Source of the DNA: Paramyrothecium sp. XJ0827
Taxonomy: Eukaryota > Ascomycota > Sordariomycetes > Hypocreales > Stachybotryaceae
Direction of reading: 5' to 3'
Assembly (NCBI GenBank): GCA_020881915.1
Contig: JAJFPB010000006.1
Span: 558,001-622,000, forward strand
DNA length: 64,000 bases
The notes beneath the pieces are model-generated. The model was given only the letters and a program-made list of their open reading frames with translations. It did not search any database and had not been told where the DNA came from. Shown piece after piece: positions 46,402 through 57,876 of the stretch; the first letter of the stretch is position 1, and the number at the start of each line of letters is the position of its first letter. The translations under genes and the position numbers were made by a program.

Positions 46402-48336
46402 ATGGTTTCTACTCCAATAGCTTCCCAGGAATCTCTTGACCTACGTCAGGAGAAGCATGGCCAAGCTTCTATCGAAGTTGAAGAACCAGGCTTGGATCAG
46501 GGGGCACTAACGCAAACCAGCTCTGAGGAGATCACTTACTTGAGTGGGCTTCAGTTCTGGGCGGTAAGCTTCCTTATTGGTATAATGTTCTTCCTTGTAC
46601 AGGTGGAAATCTCAATTGTGACCACTTCTTTGGTTGCAATCTCCTCGGAGCTCGGTGGCTTTGACATCGCGAGCTGGGTCATGTCGAGCTACCTTTTGGG
46701 ATACGTCGGTATGTCTTTTCTGTCTCCAATCCTTCCCCATCTGTTACTAATTGTGCTTGGAACATCAAGCCGTTGTTGTGATTATGGCGAAATTGAGTGA
46801 TATCTTTGGTCGCAAGCCTCTATACGTGCTGAATATCATTTTATTCACCATCTTCTCCGGTGGATGTGCTGCAGCCCAGACGATGCCGCAGTTGTAAGTT
46901 GGACCAATTTTGCATTGGGTTTCCATGCGGTCAAGTAAGCTAATCTGCATTGGAATTCATTCAGGATTATTTTGCGCGCTCTTCAAGGCATGGGTGGCGG
47001 CGGTAGCTACGCACTCAGCATGGTCATGATCGTTGAGATTGTACCGCCACACAAATATGGTAACCAAATCGCTTACACAGGCGTGGCTATTGTCCTGGCC
47101 ATGGTCTGTGGACCTATCATCGGTGGTGCCATAAGCACCAACACAACATGGAGGTGGATATTCCTCTTCAACGTACCTGTTGGGGTGTTTGCGTCGCTTC
47201 TTGCCGTCCTTGGAATTCCTAAAGGCTTCCCCTACCACGGCAATTCTACGGTACTGATAGGAAAGGCTGTCGGTCAAGCGACAAAGAGAATTGACTTTCC
47301 AGGTTGCGTTTTACTGCTTCTGGCAACTACCTCGTTTACTGCGGCATTCCAGGAAGCGGACGCTCGTTTCGCTTGGGACTCAGCCTACGTTATTGTTCTT
47401 TTAGTCACCTCAATGCTTCTCTGGACAGTATTGCTTGCCTGGGAGCGCCGGGTGAGCTTGTCCGGCGGCACAAGGGAGCCCATATTGCCATGGCGTCTTC
47501 TCACCAATCGTGCAATGGTTGGAATTCTATTGTTGGTCCCGTTCCATTGGTGTCTTCACTGGTCTGGAGCGCAGTAGTTGATACTGACTATCTACAACCT
47601 AGAGCAATCGTACTCCTTGGTGGGCCATTAACGGTTACCGACCTGCAGCTTCCGCAAAGATTTCAAATAGTCAATGGCTTATCCGCTCTAGATGCCGGTC
47701 TTAGGCTTGTTCCATTTGGAGCAGCAGTTCCATTCGGCACCATCACAGGCACAAACGCATTGGGGAAGTTTCAGATACCTGCTATTTACGTTGCTATTAC
47801 CGGTGGGCTGTTTCAAGCAGTCGGATTTGCCCTTCTCGGTACAATGGAGGCCTCATCTCGTATTCCTCCTGCATCTTATGGATATCAGGTAATTGCTGGT
47901 GTGGGTTGTGGCATCAGTTTTCAGAGTCTGTTTCTTGCCATCCCGTTTGTGGTCGAAAATAAGGACAAAGGTGAGACTTCCCATTTTGTAAGATCCGCCA
48001 TATGGACGAACATTGCTGACACAACAAGCTGTTGCTCTGGGCACTGGGACTCAGTTCCGAGCTATGGGTAGCGCAATCGTCATAGCGGTGGTGACATCTG
48101 TTTTCAATAGCCATGTTCTTCCAGGTTTAGCTGGCTTGGGAATCACAAACCCGGGCAACGCGATCGGTGGTGAAATTAAGCCAAAGGTAGATGGATCCTC
48201 TGAACTTCTAGAAGAGCAAAGAAGGATCTTGTCGGAAGGTTACAACCATCAAATGCTCGTTCTTTGCGGCTGTGGAGCTGCACAAGTTGTGGCTGCCTTG
48301 CTCATGTGGAGAAAGACACAGATCAAAATCGAATAG
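46402..48336 (+). CDS. MFS transporter, DHA2-type exporter (cluster D)
   Basis: Multi-spanning proton antiporter, likely exporting the product of the adjacent PKS. Five exons (46402-46708, 46770-46893, 46965-47551, 47605-47970, 48029-48336) give 563 residues. The start is the ATG with a soluble Glu-rich N-terminus of about 50 residues. Motifs: SWVMSSYLLGYV, loop 2-3 AKLSDIFGRKP, RALQGMGGGGSYAL, PIIGGAI with TTWRWIFLFNVPVG, and later QLPQRFQIVNGLSALDAG and AVALGTGTQFRAMGSA. The third intron (47552-47604, GTCTTC donor) is the least certain; it removes an in-frame TAG at 47575-47577. If that is wrong, the gene would be broken there. Confidence 0.85.
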
Positions 48337-49397
48337 TGCTGGATTCCATGCAAAACAAGCAGAAGGTTGTGCGAGCTCAGAAAGATCTGCAAATATGTAG
48401 GTTTCTTGATGGGACATTTCATTTCAATATTGCTGTATCTTTTGTGTGGAAGGGAAGGGATGAAGACGGTAGTTCTGGAGGCGTGGAAGGAAAGGATCAC
48501 CAGCAGCTACACATCTCAGTTTATTGAGTTGATATTTAGCTTTCTTTGGCTGTTAAGGTTTATAGGCAGAGCTTGTGAGATCTCCATTGTTTCCCCCAGC
48601 TTAGTGAGCAATCCAAATTCATCTGCAATGGTTAGCCTCACTTTGCATTTCAGAACGCATAAACTTGACCCAACACCGCGAGCCGCTGTACCGAGATACG
48701 ACCGTAGATTCGAATCCTCATTTCGGCTTCCCAGGCATGGGGTCAAGTGCAGTCAAAGTCAAAAATGTATCCATGAATTAGCTCTTCTTATCTGATCCGT
48801 TACTCCTCGACCATTTTACTGGTGCTGGGGTACCGTAGGACTGTGGTCAAATTCTGTCTCTATCAATGGCACTGCGATATTCCTTGTAGCCTTTTAGATT
48901 TAGGCTCTGGTTATCAAACTTGCTTCCCAGGGGTTGAGGGGCTACTGATAGCTGAGGATCCGCTTTGAGGTGACGCCGGGTCTTCTATGATGCTGGTTCT
49001 CGAAAGCATTGGGGAAGTGACGAGCCACGTAGCCTTCACATGTAGAGTGCAACAACCAACACAGAGAACGTGCAGGTTCAATTAAGCTAAGTTGTTGGCC
49101 CCCCCGAACAGGAACGCGTGCTGCCGTATCTGGAGGTGATTTCTATATTGCACATGGGAGGGTGGCAAGAAGATATGCCTAACGATCCACCCCCGGGGTG
49201 AGAGCCAGGGGGTGAGAGGAGGGGGGGGGGGGTAGCATTGTTAGCAGTAGGAAGTCTTGGCCCCATAATGAGTGAATATAAAGCCCTCCCTTGGGGACTG
49301 AGGGTGACACTCGGGACAAAGACATCATCTTCGTTAATCAAACATCAAAAAATTCAGTAACAACACAATCTACAAACAACGACCAAAGTAGCCAACA
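48337..49397. promoter_or_regulatory. Upstream region of the second PKS
   Basis: About 1.06 kb between the MFS gene and the PKS start. A run of 12 G lies at 49221-49232, followed by a TATA box. No coding frame with a domain was seen. Confidence 0.45.
49277..49282 (+). promoter_or_regulatory. TATA box of second PKS
   Basis: TATAAA 116 bases upstream of the PKS start codon, downstream of a poly-G run; a plausible core promoter position. Confidence 0.55.
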
Positions 49398-52300
49398 ATG
49401 TCAGTCAACATGAAACCTATCGCCATTGTTGGTTTAGCATTCAAGCTGCCACAAGAGGCCGTGGACGAGAGTAGTTTCTGGGAGGTGATGGAGAAGAGAA
49501 AAAACTTGATGACACCTTGGCCTGAGAACCGGGCTACAGGTGAATCATTCTACGATGATGGCTCAGGAAAACCCCATACCCTTCGCGGTCCAGGAGCCCA
49601 CTTCCTGAGGGAGGATCCCGCTGTCTTTGACGCTCCCTTTTTTTCCATCACGGCTAAAGAAGCCGTTGCTATGGACCCCCAGCAGCGATGGATGCTAGAA
49701 ATTGCATACCATGCTTTTGAGAATGCTGGCCTCCCCTTGGAGAAATTGCGAGGCACAAAAACTGCCGTGTTCGGAGCTTCAATGTCAGATGACTACGCAC
49801 GTATCTTCTCCAAAGACCCTGATGCGATGCCACGCACTGCTGCCACAGGTAGCGGTGCTTCGATCTTGCCCAATCGAATCAGCTGGTACTTTGATCTACG
49901 TGGGCCAAGTGTCTTCGTCGACACAGCTTGCTCTGGTAGCCTCATTGCCTTAGATCATGCCTGTCAATCCCTCCGCAACGGAGACGCGACGACGGTCAGT
50001 TCTCATGTGGAAAATTCATTTTACGGCGGGGACTAACTGTCTGTAGGCATTGGTTTTTGGCTCCAGTATGCTTCTAAGCCCAGAGACTTCTGTTATGTTA
50101 TCCAACATGAACTTTTTATCTACTCGCAGCCTCTCCTTTAGCTTTGACCACAGAGGAGATGGTTATTCACGAGGAGAAGGAGTCATAGCTATTGTTCTGA
50201 AAAACTTAGAAGAGGCTCTCTGTCACGCCGATGTCATTCGCGCAGTAATCCGCGGAACCTCATCTAACCAGGATGGCCGCACACCTACCCTTACGCAACC
50301 TAGCTCAGAGGCACAAGAAACCCTGATTCGAGACACGTACCGAAAGGCTGGTTTAGGTCTCGAGCAAACCCGCTATGTTGAGGCTCATGGTACAGGTACC
50401 CCAACTGGGGATCCAATTGAAATGACAGCCATTGGACGTGTTTTTGGAGCATATCGTTCCAGTCAGGCCCCTTTATATGTTGGCTCCGTCAAATCCAATA
50501 TCGGTCACCTAGAGGGAGCCAGTGGTCTTGCTGGCTTGGTGAAAACGGTCATTGCCCTTGAAAAGGGGGTTATCCCCCCCGTGGCATTATTCGAGAAGCT
50601 AAGTCCAGACATTGATTCCAATAGACTCAACGTCGAGATCCCCACAGCAAGTATTCCTTGGCCTGGGGAAGGTCTACGTCGCGCTTCCTTGAATTCATTT
50701 GGATTCGGTGGCACAAATGCCCATGCCATCATAGATGATGCCCAAAATTATCTCCAAATTCATGGCTTATCGGGTCTTTACAACTCCCCATCAGTCGGCC
50801 TTGGCTGCAACATCAGAGGCAACACAACTTCCGAGGACGGGGATCCTGCCAAGGGCGAGGTATTCAAATCTTTGAGCCTATTAGTTTGGACTGCAGCCGA
50901 TTCGAATGCCATTAACCGCATGACCCAAGAGTATCAAGCTTACTACGATGAAAGAGTGTCTGGTCACCCAGACAAGTTAAACTCGTTAGCCTACACACTG
51001 GCAGTAAGACGCAGTCAAATGCCTTGGCGCACGTTTGCTGTTGTGGGTGGGACAGCCAGCGAGAGTGTGGCGTCAAATTCACAGAAATCGTCGCTTGTCG
51101 TGGCAAAACCAGTTCGTGTATCGGGTGGTTTTACTTCTGTTGCCTTCATCTTCACTGGACAAGGGGCACAGTACCCAGGCATGGGCATCGATCTCCTCAG
51201 GTACCCAGTTTTTGCCAACACTCTACGCCGTGCAGAAACTGTTTTTTCTGACCTGGGTGGTTCCTGGCCGCTATTTGAGACTTTAAATGACGAGCAAAAA
51301 ATAAATATGCCCGAATACAGCCAACCAATTTGTACAGCGCTTCAAATGGCCTTGGTGGAACTACTTGGGAGCTTCAACATATTCCCGAAGTTTGTGATTG
51401 GTCACTCGTCTGGAGAGATCGCCGCAGCATATGCCGTGGGAGCGCTCTCATTTGCATCAGCCTGCAGGGTTGCATTCTTTCGAGGTCTTGTGGCAGAAAA
51501 GATAAGGTCATTGCAAAGTTTAGGGTCATCATCAGAGTTAGGCGCCATGATGTCCGTAAACTTGGCCGAACCGGAAATCCTCAGTTACGCACGAAATGCG
51601 GGACTTGGGATCAACTCCGTCAACATTGCTTGTATTAACAGCCCCAAGAATTGTACTGTTGCAGGGAAGAGTGGGATATTACAGATGTTGAAGAAACGTC
51701 TCGACGCGGACGGAATCTTTGCTCGAGTTCTCAACACTGGTGTCGCGTACCACTCATCTGATATGAGAACAGTAGCGAATGAGTATAGACATTTATTATC
51801 TTCTCTTGAAAAAGGATCGACCCGGAATGATATTACAATGATTTCATCGGTTACTGGAAATCTTGTAAAGGATCCAGAAACTCTATCAAACCCGCAATAC
51901 TGGGTGGACAACTTGGTCTCACCAGTGCTCTTTTCCCGTGCATTGAAGGGCATTGTTGATGGCACTGTTCTTGCAACACCCACTGGTACCACTCTCGATT
52001 TGATCGAGGTCGGTCCTCATGGAGCATTACGTCGAGCAGTGTCTGATACGCTCATTTCGACTTCTTACAAGACCCGTTATCACAGTGTCTTGAACCGTGG
52101 CCAATCCTCAGAATATGCCGTCCTGAGCTTGCTTGGAACCCTCTTCACTTATGGTCACGATGTATCGGTTGCAGCTGGCAATAATCATAAATCGGGGCAA
52201 ATAACTTCACCACTGATAGACTGTCCCCAGTATCCATTTGACCACACGCGAAAGTATTGGACTGAATCTAGGTTAAGCAAAGCCTACAGATTTCAACCCA

Positions 52301-55300
52301 AACAAAGCAGTCATCTCCTTGGCAAGCGCTCTTATGATTGGAATCCTGAACGACCCAGTTTCAGAAATCTTCTGTCTGTAGAGGGCATTCCATGGCTTGC
52401 AGATCATGCCATCAGTGACACAACTATCTGCCCCGGAGCTGGTATGGTAGTCATGTCTCTAGAGGCGGTTTGGCACATGGCAGCACAAACGGTTATTCCT
52501 CAGGCGATATCCGGATACTTCATTAGCGAAGCCTGGTTTTTGAACCATATCCATGTACCTGAAGAGGCTCACGCAGCCAGTGAGACATGCTTATATCTGC
52601 GGTCTCTGCAAAGACAACAGGAAAAGAAATCCGGTTGCTTCGAAATTACCATTTTCGCTCACCAAGCAGACATCTGGAAGCAATGCTTCAGTTTGAAAAT
52701 GGAGGTTCAATTCAAGGAAGAGTCAATATGCCCAATTGACGATGGTCGAGAAACAACGTTGGAGAACGAGCGGATTTGTGGTATCTATACACAAGCTAGC
52801 GCTCGTTGCAACACAAACATTGATACGGACGCTTTTTACAATTTTATTCGAGAACGAGGATTCTCTTACGGTCCAGATTTCCAATTGCTCAAAGATATCA
52901 GGTGGGATGGCGAGAAGATGGCCACGGCCCGAATTCCGATTCCACACTCACATGTGGCTGTTAATGGCCTTGTTCACCCCGCGGTTTTAGATGCAGCTGT
53001 TCATCTTATTCTTGTACAAGTTTCTAAAGGCTTGAGCGGACCGACTCCAACCCTTGTGCCTCAACGACTAACTCGGATATGGATTTCCGCGCAAGGCTGG
53101 AGCCATCCAACAGTTTCCATCCATGTTACATCGAGCTTGAATAAAAATGATAGCACCGGAATTGAAGGCTCTTTGCACATCATTTCCGGTGATGGGACAC
53201 CACTGTGTGCCATAGAGAACATGCTTATGGTACCAGTATCACATGAGGATCAAGTGATTGAGAAAAGGTCCGGTTTTGGATATTCAGAGAGGCTGTTGTA
53301 TGAGTTGGAATGGAAGCCTCAGCTCAGTTCTCTTGGGGCCAACGAGTTGAGAAAGCTGTGCCAGCCATCATCATCTGAGAGTTATCCAAACACCTTGGAG
53401 CATCTCGAATCTTTGTTAGTTCAAGTGTCACGATACGCTCTTCGGGATCTTCCAGAATCAGAAGTCATGAACCTACCTAATCATTTGCAGCGCTTCATAA
53501 CACTATTGAAGCGCCTCTGCGAGAAAGAACGCGAGGTCTCCATAAGCCTGGAGAACACGATAACACTCTTGCGACAGTGGGAGGTTCAAAACCCAGGACA
53601 TCGCCTATTCACCGATATTGGGCTGAAATTGCCATCCATGCTACGTGGCAATACAGAGATCCTGGAAATGTACTTCGCCAATAACGCGGCTGAAGAGCTG
53701 TATTCCACGGAATTTAAGAAACTCTGTGATGAGCGTTTATACAACTTCTTGGACTTAGTATCGCATGAGAAACCAGGTTTGCGCATCATTGAAGTTGGGG
53801 CAGGAACTGGAGGGTTCACGCGACATATCTTGTCTGCTCTCGAGTTACTGGAGCACCGGACAGGATCTGCCCATTTCGCTGATTACACATACACAGATCT
53901 ATCACCTGCCTTCTTTGCGGCTGCGCGTACAACTTTCGAAAGATTCGCTGATCGAATTATCTTCAAGAAACTTGATTTGGAACGCCGGCCAGAGGCAGAA
54001 GGATTTGAGTTAGGGTCATACGATCTAGTTATTGCAGGAAGTGTAATTCATGCCACCCAACATTTACGGACAACATTAGGTCATCTTCGTACTTTGCTTC
54101 GTCCTGGAGGGCACTTATTAAACCTCGATATCACGAAACCGGATGCGGTCTGGGCGAATATTGGCTTTGGAGCTTTACCAGGTTGGTGGTCGGCCATAGA
54201 GCCATGGCGCCAACAAGGTCCTTTGGTCACTGAAGAGAGATGGGAAATGCTCCTACGAGATGCTTCATTTTCCGGACTTGACTTGTCTTTCAAGCTGAGT
54301 ACAGGACTTACCATCATGGTTTCTACCGCTCTTGGCGAACATTGCCACCACGACTCCAGCAAAGCTAGCTGGCCTTCCACAGAACGGGATGAAGCTCACG
54401 GTCATCTTGTCATTGTGATTGACCAGGACTGCGAAGTACAAAAAACCCTCTCAACACAAATAAAAGGTCAGTCTGGAGCAGGGAGAACAGTCGTAGTTGA
54501 TTTGAAAAGAATTTTTGACTATCGGTGGGTCGAGACAGATCTGGTCATTTCCCTCCTGGAAGTTGGAACTCCACACCTGGCGACGCTGAAAGAAGACGAG
54601 TTTCATGCCCTGAAATTCATGATACAACGATCGCAGAACATGTTGTGGTTTTCTGCACCTCGAAGGGGCGAGAGACAAGCCGATCCTCGCTTGAGTGTGA
54701 TGACGGGATTCCTTCGATCCATTCGTTCAGAGTGGCCGCACAAACGTATTGTCTTTCTCACGGTACAGTCTTTGAGTGAGAATATCTCTCGATCACAGAA
54801 TACGGCCGTAACTATATACTCAACTCACATTTTCTACGTTATGGATTTATGTTTTTACAAACCTGAACCTTCGGACGAGGTCGAATTTATCGTGCAAGAC
54901 GGTTTAATCAACATTGCCCGACTTATCTATGTTGAGCACCTCGATCAAGATAGGGAGAGTCGTATCCGGCCAAAGATTTATCATGGACCGTGGTTATCCG
55001 GTCCCGCTTTGCGTTTAGCGGTAGGAACACCTGGCATGCTTGACACGCTCCGTTTTGTTGAGGCTACTGTGCCCCCGGACATTCACCGCGCCGACGCAAA
55101 TGCTCTTAACGCGGGAGAGGTTGAGATCGAAGCCAAGTGCTGGCCTATCTCATTCCGTGATTTGTTCATTGCGCTTGGCAAACTTGACAATGAGGATTTC
55201 GGAGTGGAATGCGCTGGCATAGTGACGCGCACGAATGCCACACCAGACTTCAAGCCAGGGGACAGAGTATGCATGATTACCCCGGGAGGGGCTATGTGCT

Positions 55301-57347
55301 CACATCCACGAGCCCCCGTCGAAATGGTCTTCAAGTTGCCCGATTCGACTTCCTTCCACGACGCGGTTGTTGCGATTACCCCTGGTATGACAGCATATCA
55401 TGCGCTAATAAACCTGGCTTCTCTAAGAAAAGGGGAGAAGATTCTTATACATTCTGCTGCAGGAGCTACTGGCCAAATGGCCTTATGGATAGCCAAACGA
55501 TTAGGCGCCGATATCTTTGTTACAGTTGGAAACGAAGAGAAGAAGCAAATGCTAATTGACATGTTCGGCTTAAATCCTGAGCATATCTTCTACAGCCGAA
55601 ACAATTCATTCGCCCGCGGCATCCGCCGCATCACTCACAATCGTGGCGTAGATGTTATACTCAATTCGCTTTCCGGCGATATGTTGCAGGCGTCATGGGA
55701 CTGTGTCGCGCCATACGGTCGATTTATTGAACTTGGGAAGACGGATATCAGAGGCAACTCAGCATTGCCAATGGGCCAATTCGCAAGAAATGTGTCTTTT
55801 TACGCGTTGGATGTATTTCATATCATCCAAACCAATACCCAGCTTACTCGAGACCTCGTACAGTCAGTCACAGGCATGATCAGTGCTGGGCACGCCAAAA
55901 ACCCGACTCCTGTCCATGTCTACCCTGTTAATGATATAGAATCAGCCTTTCGCTTCATGCAAAGTGGGAAAAGCACGGGGCGTATCGTTATAGACCTTGA
56001 TGAGCATTTTACAGTTCCTGTAAGCTTGCTAAAGCCCCGCTCCTACTCACGTCCTCAACTAATCACCTCACGTAGAAATTGATTCGGAACATAAGCAGCT
56101 GGCGATTCGATCAAAACGCATGTTATATGATAGTTGGCGGCTTCGGGGGGTTGGGTCGTGCCATAGCCCGCTGGATGGTCGGAAAAGGCGCAAGGAACCT
56201 CATTATACCTTCTCGTTCAGGCCCAACGAACCATGCTGCTATCGAACTGATAAACGACTTGACCGTTCAGGGCGTCCAACTAATCACAAAAAAGTGCAAT
56301 ATAGGCTCAGCTGAGGAGTTGACCAACCTGCTCCAAGAATGTTACCATGCAAACATGCCTCCTATCAAGGGATGTGTCAATACAGCTATGGATCTACAAG
56401 ACTCCGTATTCGAGAGCATGTCATTCAACCAGTGGGAGTTATCAATAAGATCAAAGGTTAATGGGTCATGGAACCTACATGAACTATTGCCTAAAGACAT
56501 GGACTTCTTTATACTACTCTCGTCCCTTTCAGGGCTTTATGGAACTGTTGGCCAAAGCAACTATGCGGCTGGCTGCGCGTTTCAGGATGCCCTTGCCAGG
56601 TATCGGACAGAAACATGTGTCGGGAAAACATCAGTCAGTCTCGACCTCGGTTGGATGCGCGACGCAGGAGTTGTATCTGAAAGTGTTGAGCTTCATCGAA
56701 TCCGCAACAATCTTCGGGACATGAAGTGGGTTGATGCAGCAGATATGCTCGCTTTGCTCGACATGTATTGTGACCCAGGTTTTACGTTTGCCATGGTGTC
56801 GCCTATTGCTGCACAGCACGGCTACAGATACGGCTACAGTCGGGCACAACAGAGCCAGGTTGCCGTTGGCGCCGCTACCCACCTGGACGTACCTAGCCAT
56901 GAGCCAGCCTACGCCTTGTTCAGGTCCCAACCCATCTTGTCAAGATTTGCTATTTCCGCAGCCGCACGTGAAAAGCTCAGTAATTCTGGAATCCAGAATC
57001 GAATGTCCACGAACGAAACAGGCGATGTAGCATCATTATTCCAACATGCCGAGGGCCCCGAGGCTCAGATATCAATTGTCATTGAGGCACTGAAAAATAG
57101 GCTCGCCCGTGCGCTAGGGGCGGATATCGGTGATGTAGACGAACGAAGACCGTTGACCAATTACGGGGTCGATTCTCTTGTTGCCGTAGAGCTACGCAAT
57201 TGGATACGCCGAAGCTTTGATGCGGTGGTCCCCATCTTTGAGATCCTCAATAACGGCGCATCGATTGTCTCTATAGGAGAATTAGTCGTGCAGAAGAGTA
57301 GGGAAATTCAAGAGCAGAAGCTTGGAGGGTTTCTAGCTATGGTATAG
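49398..57347 (+). CDS. Highly reducing polyketide synthase, KS-AT-DH-MT-ER-KR-ACP
   Basis: Complete iterative HR-PKS able in principle to ketoreduce, dehydrate, enoyl-reduce and C-methylate its chain. Three exons (49398-49994, 50047-56019, 56076-57347), introns 52 and 56 bases, encode 2613 residues. KS (about 5-430, DTACSGS with Cys178, EAHGTGT, KSNIGHLEG), AT (GQGAQYPG near 567, GHSSGEIA near 650), DH (HAISDTTICP near 985, later LDAAVH), MT with canonical VGAGTGG near 1447, ER (about 1860-2180, HSAAGATGQMA near 1997), KR (VGGFGGLG near 2210, SNYAAG) and ACP (YGVDSL near 2555). It ends shortly after the ACP, so it has no built-in release domain. The DH motif has Asp for the usual Gly (HxxxDxxxxP), with His and Pro kept. 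Architecture and size resemble LovF-type synthases. Confidence 0.96.
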
Positions 57348-57876
57348 AGAGATATCTTGGGATTTCTATTATGTGCCCAAAGCGGGGTGTGAAAGTTAAA
57401 TTAAACGACATCAGTCAATATCGTCTACCCAAATGACAGGAGAACTTTGATCTTCTTATTTGGTTTTCTACAACATGTGCCTAGGGGTCTTATCGCCAGT
57501 GCTGTCATATCGTGGGTATTATGTCGTCACTTGTATGACATTTGAAGGCCGCGTGGTTGCAGCTCAAACTCGGAGGGCGGATGACTGTCCCTATACAGTA
57601 ATCCATACGAGAATATCATCATGCTTGAACGTTCTGGAGAAGAGCAACTTTACAGTTTCGTACCATAGTCACTCGATGGCTCCACTCTTGCAAGCATCGA
57701 CATGCACAACGGCCGCACGCTCACTTACGTTGTCGAAACCAGCTCACGATCCTGCTTGGTGAAGATATAGTGCCCCCCCCCCCGCCTTGACCGCACCCAG
57801 CAGAGTCAGTGCACACAGTTTATGGTGTGTACTCGTAAGATTAGCGTCCTAAATTGAAGCAAGCGGCATCTGGTTT
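57348..57876. other. Spacer between PKS and HET gene
   Basis: About 530 bases of convergent 3' flank. A run of 11 C lies at 57773-57783. No gene recognised. Confidence 0.5.

Noticed and set aside
48660..48745. GATTCGAATCC motif resembling a tRNA T-loop
   Set aside because: The flanking bases do not form a five-pair T-stem, and no cloverleaf can be drawn.
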